In this document: positions 1 to 6,365 of the stretch, piece after piece
Layout of the letters: every line of letters begins with the position of its first letter
Position numbering within the stretch: position 1 is the first letter of the stretch
Assembly: GCA_029219125.1 (NCBI GenBank)
Contig: JAQXSU010000297.1
Coordinates: 1 to 8,128, forward strand
Length of the DNA: 8,128 bases
Direction: 5' to 3'
From: Bacillota bacterium
GTDB lineage: Bacteria; Bacillota; Clostridia; Peptostreptococcales; Anaerovoracaceae
Notes under the pieces: generated by a model
What the model was told of the DNA's origin: nothing
Seen by the model: only the letters and a program-made list of their open reading frames with translations
Databases searched by the model: none
Made by a program: the position numbers and the translations under genes

Positions 1-245
1 CGGGCTTTTTTCAGGTCGGACGCCAGTTGTTTGATCTTTTCAATATTCCATATGTAACAGGAAAAGCAAACCATATCATAGTTTGCTCTGATCAGTTCCG
101 TATAAATATAAGTCAGGTCCTGGTTGATGGTAAATTCCCGGACCTCCACATCGCTGTATTCCCCCGCCGCCACCGTATAAAGGTATTTCAGCGCCAGATT
201 GGAATGGACATATTTGGAATTCAGACTTGTCAGTAAAATCTTCAT
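1..245 (-). CDS. B12-binding-domain radical SAM protein, DUF4080-like (N-terminal fragment)
   Basis: The gene starts at the ATG whose complement is at 243-245 and runs off the left edge, so only its first 81 codons are visible. The opening residues MKILLTSLNSKYVHSNLALK, followed by an alternating strand/helix pattern and a segment with a Cys-x-x-Cys (residues 60 and 63), look like the N-terminal cobalamin-binding Rossmann domain found in front of radical SAM domains in proteins often carrying a DUF4080 tail. Family members are usually several hundred residues long, so the 4Fe-4S cysteine motif should lie outside the window. Members are predicted B12-dependent radical enzymes; the substrate of this one is unknown. 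The start is preceded only by a weak purine run (AAGAAAG), unlike the AGGAG sites of the other genes. It lies 35 bases past a terminator-like hairpin, so it may be expressed separately or by read-through. The family call is from memory of the N-terminal pattern; the radical SAM part is inferred. Confidence 0.75.
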   Translation of the reverse strand, partial: MKILLTSLNSKYVHSNLALKYLYTVAAGEYSDVEVREFTINQDLTYIYTELIRANYDMVCFSCYIWNIEKIKQLASDLKKA

Positions 246-280
246 ACTTTCTTACGATCTTCGATCTTATTTCAATATTC

Positions 281-319
281 AGAAAAGCGATGGCCGGAGC
301 ACTGCTGCCCGGCCATCGC
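281..319 (-). terminator. Rho-independent terminator-like hairpin after the radical SAM gene
   Basis: A perfect 11-base inverted repeat, GCGATGGCCGG at 287-297 and CCGGCCATCGC at 309-319, encloses an 11-base loop. Read on the minus strand, the stem is followed at once by TTTTCT (281-286). The stem begins 11 bases after the stop codon of the upstream radical SAM gene. The GC-rich stem, the T run and the position fit an intrinsic terminator for the long operon. The T run is short and interrupted by a C, so termination may be partial. There is no T run on the other side, so it should not work for plus-strand transcripts. Confidence 0.8.
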
Positions 320-329
320 AGCGTTACAG

Positions 330-1202
330 TTACAGCATCCGGAACCGTTCGTCCTTCAGCATGCCCAGATTCTTCATACAGCGGTGAAGTTCGCCGATGA
401 GCCGGTCATTGTCTTCCGGCAGATTTCCCCGCAGGGAAACATAATTGGATGCATGATTGCTGCGGAATACGCAGGACTTTTCAGGCCGTGCATGATCCAG
501 CAGCAGGCAGGTCTCCTTCAGCACCTGCTCCGGTGTAAGGTACCGGAACTTTCCGCTCCGGATATCATCCAGCATCGGTGCAGGCGGCTCCACCATGAGG
601 GTCAGCAGGCTCACATAAGAAGCATTCATTTCCGCAATCATCTTCCCGCTTTCAATGGCGTGCTCCTCCCATCCGTCCTGACCGGACAGACCGCTGATAA
701 AGGTCACCGAGGTTGCCAGGCCGTTATTTTCCAGCTTCTGCACACCGGTGATCAGTTCTTCTCTGGTTTCGCCCTTTTTCACCTGATCCAGGACCCGCTG
801 GCTTCCCGACTCAGCGCCCAGATAGATCATGGACAGGCCGTGTGCCCGCAGCTCCTGCAGCTCCTCATCGGACTTGCGCAGCGCATCCTGTGCACGTCCG
901 TAGCTGGTGACCCTTTCACATTCCGGGAAATGATCCCGGATGTAGTCCAGAATTTCCAGCAGCTTGCGGTTGGAAAGACAGAGGGCATCGCCGTCACACA
1001 GAAAGATCCGGTCTACACGCCTGTATTTTTCACGGGCCCAGGCCAGGTCTTCCAGTACCTCCTGCGGGTTCCGCACGCGGAACTGTTTGTCTTTATACAT
1101 GTTGCAGAAGGTACATTTATTGTGAGAGCAGCCGATGGTCACCTGCACCAGCAGGCTGTACGCCTCGCTGGGAGGCCTGTAAATGTTTCCGACATAGCGC
1201 AT
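330..1202 (-). CDS. Radical SAM protein, stand-alone, function unknown
   Basis: This 290-residue protein is a complete radical SAM enzyme. Near the N-terminus is GCSHNKCTFCNMY, whose cysteines C25, C30 and C33 should bind the 4Fe-4S cluster. The spacing is CX4CX2C, one residue longer than the classic CX3CX2C; I checked this against the nucleotide sequence. FLCDGDAL (residues 67-74) sits where the second strand of the barrel is expected, and LGAESGS (128-134) resembles the SAM-contacting motif of MiaB-like and B12-type radical SAM proteins. No B12 domain, TRAM domain or extra cluster-binding cysteine group is evident, so the protein is close to a bare barrel with a short C-terminal extension. 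The start is supported by TAGGAG (1212-1217), nine bases upstream of the ATG. It follows argS by 27 bases and is the last gene before the hairpin at 281-319. Such proteins are sometimes labelled as coproporphyrinogen-oxidase-like or Elp3-like; the substrate cannot be read from the sequence. Confidence 0.9.
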   Translation of the reverse strand: MRYVGNIYRPPSEAYSLLVQVTIGCSHNKCTFCNMYKDKQFRVRNPQEVLEDLAWAREKYRRVDRIFLCDGDALCLSNRKLLEILDYIRDHFPECERVTSYGRAQDALRKSDEELQELRAHGLSMIYLGAESGSQRVLDQVKKGETREELITGVQKLENNGLATSVTFISGLSGQDGWEEHAIESGKMIAEMNASYVSLLTLMVEPPAPMLDDIRSGKFRYLTPEQVLKETCLLLDHARPEKSCVFRSNHASNYVSLRGNLPEDNDRLIGELHRCMKNLGMLKDERFRML

Positions 1203-1229
1203 ACGTTTTTTCTCCTATTATCTGCGTCA

Positions 1230-2948
1230 CTACATTCTTTCCGGAGCTTCCATGCCCAGGAGAGCCAGACCGTTCCGGATTGCCGTCTTGGCAGACAGTA
1301 CCAGAGCCAGTTTGGCTGTCTTTTCTTCTTCGTTGTCCACCAGAATGTGTTCATCGTGGTAGAAGCGGTTGAAGCTCTGTGCGATATCCACAATATGCCG
1401 TGTTACGATGGATGGTTCATACTTATCGCCGGCTTCCCGGATCACTTCCGGCAGCTTGTACAGCAGTCTTGCCAGCTGGAATGCACTTTCACTGGTGAGG
1501 TAGGATGCCTTCACTGCATCTGCCTGGCCTGCCTTCGCCACAGCGTTCTCTCCTGCATTCCGCAGCACGCTGGCGCATCTCGCATAAGTGTACTGTACAT
1601 ATGGACCGGTCTCGCCATTGAAATCCAGCACCTTATCCCAGGAGAACACATAGTCCTTGATCCGGTTGTTGGAAAGCTCATTGAAGATTACTGCGCCGAT
1701 ACCCACCTGCTTGGCGGTTTCATCGATGTTATCGGTAGCCACGCCCTTTTCTTTGATGATTTCCCGGGTCTGATCCACTGCACGGTTCAGAACATCCTCC
1801 AGGAATACCACACGGCCGTGACGGGTGGACATGGTACCGTCTTCCAGGCTTACCAGGCCGAACGGCACATGGACGCAGTCTCTGGCCCATTCATAGCCCA
1901 TCAGTTCCAGAATCTGAATCCACTGCTGGAAGTGCAGATTCTGCTGAGACGCCACCACGTAGATGTTTTTATAGAAATTGTAGGTTTCCTTTCTGTAAAC
2001 AGCAGCTGCAATATCTCTGGTGATATACAGAGTGGAACCGTCGGACTTGGTGATCAGGGCCACGCCCAGACCGTACTTCTCCAGGTTTACCACGTGAGCA
2101 CCCTGGGATTCTTCCAGCAGTCCCTTCTCCTCCAGTTCCTTTACGAAACGCGGCATTTTATCGGAATAAAAGCTTTCACCATTGTAGGAGTCAAAATCAA
2201 TGCCCAGCATTTTATACACCCGGTTGAATTCCTTCAGGGATTCATCACGGAACCACTGCCACAGTTCCACCTCTTCCGGCTCACCGTGTTCCAGCTTGGT
2301 GAAGATTTCTCTGGCTTCATCATCCAGCTCCGGATGGGTTTCCACTTCTTCATGGAATCTGGTATAGTAACCCAGCAGCGTCTTGATTGGCTCGTTGATG
2401 ACATCTTCCTTGTTTCCCCAGTGACGGTAAGCACAGATCATCTTGCCGAACTGGGTACCGTAGTCTCCCAGATGATTGATCCGGATCACGTTGTAACCCA
2501 GGGCACTGTAGATTTTGTTGATGGAGTTGCCGATGACGGTGCTTCTGATATGGCCGATATGGAACGGCTTGGCGATATTCGGGGAAGAATACTCTACGAT
2601 GACAGTCTTTCCCTCTCCCACGTTGCTCTTGCCGTAGTCTTCCTTTTCTGCGAGAACTGCGGAAACCACATCACCCACGAACTCTTCTCTGGAAATGAAC
2701 ATATTTACATACGCATTGACCTGCTCTACCTTCTCAAACATGGCATTTCCGCTGATGGCTTCCGCAATGCCTCTGGCAATCAGAGGCGGCGCTTTCCGCA
2801 GGGTTTTGGCCAGCTTGAAGCAAGGGAACGCATAGTCTCCCATTTTGGCATCCTGCGGCACTTCGATCATGGACTGGATTTCCTCTGCAGTCAGATCCTG
2901 GACCTGCTCTGCGATCAGCTTGCTGATTTCTTCTTTAAAGTTTACCAT
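1230..2948 (-). CDS. argS: Arginine--tRNA ligase (ArgRS)
   Basis: ArgRS is a class I synthetase that attaches arginine to tRNA-Arg in the cytoplasm, using ATP. The 572-residue length is normal for the family. Residues 1-100 form the N-terminal tRNA-recognition domain. The ATP-binding HIGH signature is HIGH at 130-133, within SSPNIAKPFHIGH. The KMSKS-like loop is MSTRHG at 373-378. The DALR-type all-helical anticodon-binding domain covers roughly 450-572, beginning near YTYARCASVLRNAG and ending GMEAPERM. I chose the ATG at 2946-2948 (MVNFKEEISK), not the in-frame codon 39 bases upstream, because GAGGAGAG (2957-2964) precedes it and the protein then begins as family members do. The gene lies 66 bases after the DUF523 gene and 27 bases before the radical SAM gene, all on one strand. 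Nothing indicates truncation or a frameshift. Confidence 0.98.
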   Translation of the reverse strand: MVNFKEEISKLIAEQVQDLTAEEIQSMIEVPQDAKMGDYAFPCFKLAKTLRKAPPLIARGIAEAISGNAMFEKVEQVNAYVNMFISREEFVGDVVSAVLAEKEDYGKSNVGEGKTVIVEYSSPNIAKPFHIGHIRSTVIGNSINKIYSALGYNVIRINHLGDYGTQFGKMICAYRHWGNKEDVINEPIKTLLGYYTRFHEEVETHPELDDEAREIFTKLEHGEPEEVELWQWFRDESLKEFNRVYKMLGIDFDSYNGESFYSDKMPRFVKELEEKGLLEESQGAHVVNLEKYGLGVALITKSDGSTLYITRDIAAAVYRKETYNFYKNIYVVASQQNLHFQQWIQILELMGYEWARDCVHVPFGLVSLEDGTMSTRHGRVVFLEDVLNRAVDQTREIIKEKGVATDNIDETAKQVGIGAVIFNELSNNRIKDYVFSWDKVLDFNGETGPYVQYTYARCASVLRNAGENAVAKAGQADAVKASYLTSESAFQLARLLYKLPEVIREAGDKYEPSIVTRHIVDIAQSFNRFYHDEHILVDNEEEKTAKLALVLSAKTAIRNGLALLGMEAPERM

Positions 2949-2956
2949 TTTTTTGT

Positions 2957-2964
2957 CTCTCCTC
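2957..2964 (-). promoter_or_regulatory. Ribosome binding site that sets the argS start
   Basis: On the minus strand GAGGAGAG lies in front of the ATG at 2946-2948, with AGGAG ending ten bases before it and an A-rich spacer between. The in-frame upstream alternative start (2985-2987) would place this site inside the coding region. The site therefore supports the shorter, 572-residue ArgRS. Confidence 0.8.
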
Positions 2965-3014
2965 GTTATTTCCCATGCTGTGCGCATGTACTTCCCAAAA
3001 TATACTCTCCCGGC

Positions 3015-3479
3015 TTACTTGTCCTGTGCAAGCCATTCTCTGATCCGGGCTGTATCCTTCTCGCTGATGACAGGAATACCCTCTTCCCGCAGCATCTGTG
3101 CGAAAACGCCGTCTCCTTCCGTCAGTGTACCGGTGAAGGTGCCGTCGTAGATTTTCCCGCAGCCGCAGGACGGGCTGTTTGCTTTCAGAATCGCACCTTC
3201 CAGCGCTTCTCCGCTGCAGTCTGCTGCCATCCGGCAGGTTCCGAAGGATAGTTCCGCACCTTTCTCGAAGGCTTCTGTCAGATCCTTTCCCTCTTTATCG
3301 ATGATTCTCCTGCCCTGCCGCTCGGCCGGCGGACGGGGACACGGCAGCTTGGCCGCGCTTTCCGGACAGACAACCACATATTTTTTCTGCTCACAGAAAT
3401 CGATGACTTCCTGGCAGCGGTTGTTGCCGCCGTTATATTTACAGTTATGCCCCAGCAGGCAGCTGCTTATGATATACAT
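3015..3479 (-). CDS. DUF523 / TudS-like cysteine-rich protein
   Basis: This is a complete 154-residue DUF523 protein, the normal size for a single-domain member. The family landmarks appear in order: SCLLGHNCKYNGG (residues 6-18), CPE (38-40), PRPPAE (48-53) and SPSCGCGKIYDGTFTGTLTEGDGV from residue 102. One characterised relative, thiouracil desulfidase TudS, uses a 4Fe-4S cluster held by three cysteines to remove sulfur from 2-thiouracil. C7, C13, C38 and C105 are at the positions I recall as conserved, and three of these probably hold such a cluster here. The protein has ten cysteines in all, including unusual ones at C47 and C107. Desulfidase activity is an inference from the family; many members are untested. 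The start is set by AAGGAG (3488-3493), eight bases upstream and inside the last codons of mutS2, which suggests coupled translation. The gene ends 66 bases before argS. Confidence 0.9.
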   Translation of the reverse strand: MYIISSCLLGHNCKYNGGNNRCQEVIDFCEQKKYVVVCPESAAKLPCPRPPAERQGRRIIDKEGKDLTEAFEKGAELSFGTCRMAADCSGEALEGAILKANSPSCGCGKIYDGTFTGTLTEGDGVFAQMLREEGIPVISEKDTARIREWLAQDK

Positions 3480-3484
3480 GTTTC

Positions 3485-5884
3485 TTACTCCTTCAGTTTG
3501 ACGATGGTGACGCCTTCGCCGCCCTCGTTATATCCGCCCTTGCGGAAGGATGCCACATGTTTGTGGCGTTTCAGCAGATTCCGGATTCCGTCCTTCAGAA
3601 TACCCTCTCCTCTGCCGTGAATGATGGTAACTTCCTTCAGACCCGCCATATACGCATCGTCCAGATACTTGTCCACGTTGAAGCAGGCGTCTTCCAGATT
3701 CTGTCCCTGCACATTGCAGTTTATGGAGATGGACATGGCTTTCTGCTTATACATGGAACCATATCTTCCGCTTCCGCCGGCACCTGCCGGTTTCTTTTTC
3801 TTTTTGGTGCCGTCATTGATCAGCACCAGGTCCTTCAGATTGGCGCCGATCTTCATGATGCCCACCTGCACCATCAGATCGCCTTTTTCATCCGGCAGAG
3901 TCAGGATCTCACCGTTCTGATCCAGTGTCAGAAGCTTCACCCGGTCTCCCACCTTCAGATCGGCCGCGCTGACCGGATTCTCGTTATTGACTTCCCGTAT
4001 GGTGCGCCGCTGGGCATATTCGCTGTCTTTTTCGCGGATCTTTTTCCGGCTCTTCTCGAACCGTTTCGTCCGCTCTCCCAGGCTGTCCAGTTTCGCCAGT
4101 TCCTTCAGTTCCTTCTGGACCTCCGCAGCGGTGTCCTTTGCATCCCGCATGATGAAGCGGGCTTCCTCCCTGGCTTTCTCCAGAATCTCTTTTTTCTGCT
4201 TTTCCAGGGCCGCCTGCTGCTTTTCCAGTTCAGCTTTCATCTTCTCTGCAGAAGCCCGCAGAGCAATGGCCTCATCCCGTTCAGCTTCGGCTTTCTTCCG
4301 GTCCGCCTCAATGGCTGAAATCACATCCTCAAACTCCATGTCGCCCCGCTCGATGAGGGCTCCGGCACGTTCGATGATGTCATCCGGAAGTCCCAGCTTC
4401 CTGGAAATTTCAAAAGCGTTGGATTTTCCCGGAATACCGATAGACAGTTTATATGTGGGACTCAGGGTCTCCACGTTAAATTCCATGGAAGCGTTTTCCA
4501 CACCGCTGGTGGAAAGGGCGTATTTTTTCAGTTCGTTATAATGGGTGGTTGCGATGGTTGTGGCTCCCTGCCTGCGCAGACGTTCCAGAATGGCGATGGC
4601 CAGTGCCGCGCCTTCCGTCGGATCGGTTCCCGCCCCCAGCTCATCCAGAAGCACCAGCGTATCCGGTCCGGTCTCATCCACCACATGAACGATATTCTTC
4701 ATATGGGAAGAAAAGGTGGACAGGCTCTGCTCGATGCTCTGCTCATCGCCGATATCGGCGAAAATGTTTCGGAATACCGGAAGCTGGCTGGTGGAAAGCG
4801 CAGGAATATGCAGTCCGCTCTGGGCCATCATGGCCAGCAGCCCCACGGTTTTCAGAGTGACGGTTTTGCCGCCGGTATTGGGTCCTGTCACCACCAGCGT
4901 CGAATAACCGGCGCTGCCGCCTGCCGCCACGTGAATCGGCACCACTTTTTTCTTATCGATGAGAGGATGGCGTGCCTGTCTCAGATCGATATATCCTTTG
5001 TCATTGATGACAGGACATTCTGCCCGCATCATGACGGACAGCTTCCCCTTGGCGAAAATCACATCCAGCTTGGTCAGAAGCTTCTGATTGTTTCGCAGGT
5101 CGTGAAAATGCTCTGCCACATTTCCCGACAGTTCTGCCAGGATCCGTTCAATTTCCGCCTTCTCTGCCAGTTCCAGCTCCCGCAGTTCATTGTTCAGATT
5201 CACGATGACCTGAGGCTCAATGAACAGGGTGGCGCCGGTGGATGACTGGTCATGGACGATGCCGCTGACCCTGCCCCGGTGTTCTGCCTTGACCGGCACC
5301 ACATAGCGGCCGTCCCGCATGGTCACAATGGCATCCTGCAGATACGTCTTGTTCTCACTGGACCCGATGATCTGGGACAGACGGCTTCGAATGGCTTCAT
5401 TCTGCCGGACGATGTTCCTCCGGATGTCGCGAAGCTGCGGCGATGCGCTGTCCGCCATCTCATCCTCGGATAAAATGCAGCGGTCGATGTTGTCCGCCAG
5501 ACGTGGAAAGGTGACCAGCACCTCAGCCATGGCCTGCAAAGCAGGCAGTTCCGGCAGATCGCTTTTAAACCAGGTGGCCACGTTTTCGGCCACCCGGATG
5601 TTATACAGTACCTGCAGCAGCTGACGCATGGTCAGACTGCCGCCTTTTCTGCAAAAATGCAGGGCAGGATCAATATCATAAATCTGCCCCAGGGGTGCAG
5701 CCCCCTTATGGATGATGGCCGCCGCCGCCTCGCTGGTTTCCCCGAGGCGCTCACGAATGCGGTGCACATCCGTATCCGGCCGGAACCTGCCGATGATCTC
5801 CTTCGCCATCTCGCAGCCGGCCTGCTGCCGGAGCATGTCAATGACCTTGTCATACTCCAGCACCTGGAATGTCTTCTTATTCAT
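3485..5884 (-). CDS. mutS2: Endonuclease MutS2 / ribosome-rescue ATPase with Smr domain
   Basis: MutS2 is a MutS-family ATPase without the mismatch-reading domain. In different bacteria it has been linked to control of recombination and, in Bacillus subtilis, to splitting collided ribosomes. The 799-residue protein has a core and clamp region (about 1-310), a Walker A GPNTGGKT (334-341), a Walker B LVLLDE (410-415) followed by the signature GAGTDPTEG, and TTHYNELK (447-454). A long charged coiled coil covers about 515-625, and a small beta-rich KOW-like segment about 640-695. After a Lys/Gly-rich linker comes a C-terminal Smr domain (about 717-799) with HGRG at 756-759. The usual first Smr motif, LDxRG, is replaced by NCNVQG (722-727). 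I chose the ATG at 5882-5884 (MNKKTFQVLE) because AGGAG (5890-5894) precedes it; the in-frame GTG at 5909-5911 lies deeper in zapA. The start overlaps the zapA stop by eight bases. Confidence 0.96.
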   Translation of the reverse strand: MNKKTFQVLEYDKVIDMLRQQAGCEMAKEIIGRFRPDTDVHRIRERLGETSEAAAAIIHKGAAPLGQIYDIDPALHFCRKGGSLTMRQLLQVLYNIRVAENVATWFKSDLPELPALQAMAEVLVTFPRLADNIDRCILSEDEMADSASPQLRDIRRNIVRQNEAIRSRLSQIIGSSENKTYLQDAIVTMRDGRYVVPVKAEHRGRVSGIVHDQSSTGATLFIEPQVIVNLNNELRELELAEKAEIERILAELSGNVAEHFHDLRNNQKLLTKLDVIFAKGKLSVMMRAECPVINDKGYIDLRQARHPLIDKKKVVPIHVAAGGSAGYSTLVVTGPNTGGKTVTLKTVGLLAMMAQSGLHIPALSTSQLPVFRNIFADIGDEQSIEQSLSTFSSHMKNIVHVVDETGPDTLVLLDELGAGTDPTEGAALAIAILERLRRQGATTIATTHYNELKKYALSTSGVENASMEFNVETLSPTYKLSIGIPGKSNAFEISRKLGLPDDIIERAGALIERGDMEFEDVISAIEADRKKAEAERDEAIALRASAEKMKAELEKQQAALEKQKKEILEKAREEARFIMRDAKDTAAEVQKELKELAKLDSLGERTKRFEKSRKKIREKDSEYAQRRTIREVNNENPVSAADLKVGDRVKLLTLDQNGEILTLPDEKGDLMVQVGIMKIGANLKDLVLINDGTKKKKKPAGAGGSGRYGSMYKQKAMSISINCNVQGQNLEDACFNVDKYLDDAYMAGLKEVTIIHGRGEGILKDGIRNLLKRHKHVASFRKGGYNEGGEGVTIVKLKE
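3488..3493 (-). promoter_or_regulatory. Ribosome binding site of the DUF523 gene, inside the mutS2 end
   Basis: AAGGAG on the minus strand forms the last two sense codons (Lys-Glu) of mutS2 and lies eight bases before the ATG of the DUF523 gene. Ribosomes ending on mutS2 would stop (TAA at 3485-3487) within this initiation region, so translation of the two genes is probably coupled. Confidence 0.75.
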
Positions 5885-6353
5885 CCGTTCTCCTGTACTT
5901 ATCAAGTTCACTTTTCAGTCTGATATTTTCCATTTGAAGGTCAAAGAAGGAATTTTCAAACTCGCTGCATTTATCCTGCAGCTGGCGGTATTTCTCTTCC
6001 GCCTCTTTTTTTTCTTCATTGGTCCGGGCTGCGCTCTCCTTGTACTGGAGAAAGCTTTTTTTCGCCTCGTCCCACATTTTCAGATAATGCTGGGCGTCTT
6101 TTTCCAGCTGCTCTCTGGCAGCGGTCAGCTCCGCAATCTGCTCCTTCGCACTGAAATACTCGTCTGCCACGTTGATGGCGGCGAGCACGGCCAGGGATCC
6201 CTGTGCGTTGCTGGCATAATTTCTGCCCACCTCACGCATTTTTCCGTCCACATAGGATGCAATTTCCCTTATGGTTTCCTCGTCCCTGTCACCTGCGATG
6301 GTATAGTCCTGACCGTAGATCCGGACCTTTACTCTGGCTCCTGCTTCATCCAT
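5877..6353 (-). CDS. zapA: Cell division protein ZapA, long coiled-coil form
   Basis: ZapA binds FtsZ in the cytoplasm and promotes bundling of FtsZ filaments in the division ring. Residues 1-70 match the ZapA globular domain: a VKVRIYGQDYTI strand pair, then a helix with DEETIREIASYVDGKM and the segment LAVLAAINVADEYF that leads into the dimer helix. Residues about 70-158 form a long, highly charged coiled coil. At 158 residues the protein is longer than the roughly 85-110 residues of many ZapA proteins; extended tails are common in Clostridia. The ATG at 6351-6353 is supported by AGGAG (6361-6365), seven bases upstream and overlapping the TAG stop of pheT. The gene ends inside the start of mutS2. 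The position between pheT and mutS2 is a known arrangement in Bacillota and strengthens the call. Confidence 0.92.
   Translation of the reverse strand: MDEAGARVKVRIYGQDYTIAGDRDEETIREIASYVDGKMREVGRNYASNAQGSLAVLAAINVADEYFSAKEQIAELTAAREQLEKDAQHYLKMWDEAKKSFLQYKESAARTNEEKKEAEEKYRQLQDKCSEFENSFFDLQMENIRLKSELDKYRRTDE
5889..5894 (-). promoter_or_regulatory. Ribosome binding site that sets the mutS2 start
   Basis: AGGAGA on the minus strand lies within the last codons of zapA, with AGGAG ending five bases before the mutS2 ATG at 5882-5884. It favours this start over the in-frame GTG 27 bases upstream. Together with the 8-base zapA/mutS2 overlap it points to translational coupling. Confidence 0.75.
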
Positions 6354-6360
6354 GATCGTT

Positions 6361-6365
6361 CTCCT
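6361..6365 (-). promoter_or_regulatory. zapA ribosome binding site overlapping the pheT stop
   Basis: AGGAG on the minus strand shares two bases with the TAG stop codon of pheT (6364-6366) and lies seven bases before the zapA ATG. A ribosome terminating on pheT would cover this site, so zapA initiation is probably linked to pheT translation. Confidence 0.7.

Noticed and set aside
254..268. Short direct repeat (CGATCTT twice) upstream of the B12-binding radical SAM gene
   Set aside because: Two seven-base copies alone are not enough to propose an operator or a mobile-element scar.
27..387. Short plus-strand open frames near the left edge
   Set aside because: They lie opposite the B12-binding radical SAM gene, the hairpin and the end of the radical SAM gene, and show no family resemblance.
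2974..2988. Small inverted repeat CATGC / GCATG in the 66-base gap before argS
   Set aside because: The five-base stem with a five-base loop has no T run after it, so it is too weak to call a terminator or an operator. It could arise by chance.
2949..3040. Possible internal promoter for argS: TTGCAC in the end of the DUF523 gene and TATATT in the gap
   Set aside because: The two boxes are about 21 bases apart, too far for a standard housekeeping promoter, and no better pair is visible.
384..3251. A 955-residue plus-strand open frame that could pass for a large gene
   Set aside because: It is the exact complement frame of three confidently identified genes. Its translation has no recognisable domain and is rich in His, Gln, Phe and Leu, as expected from complemented codons. 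It also crosses intergenic gaps and ribosome binding sites of the minus-strand genes.
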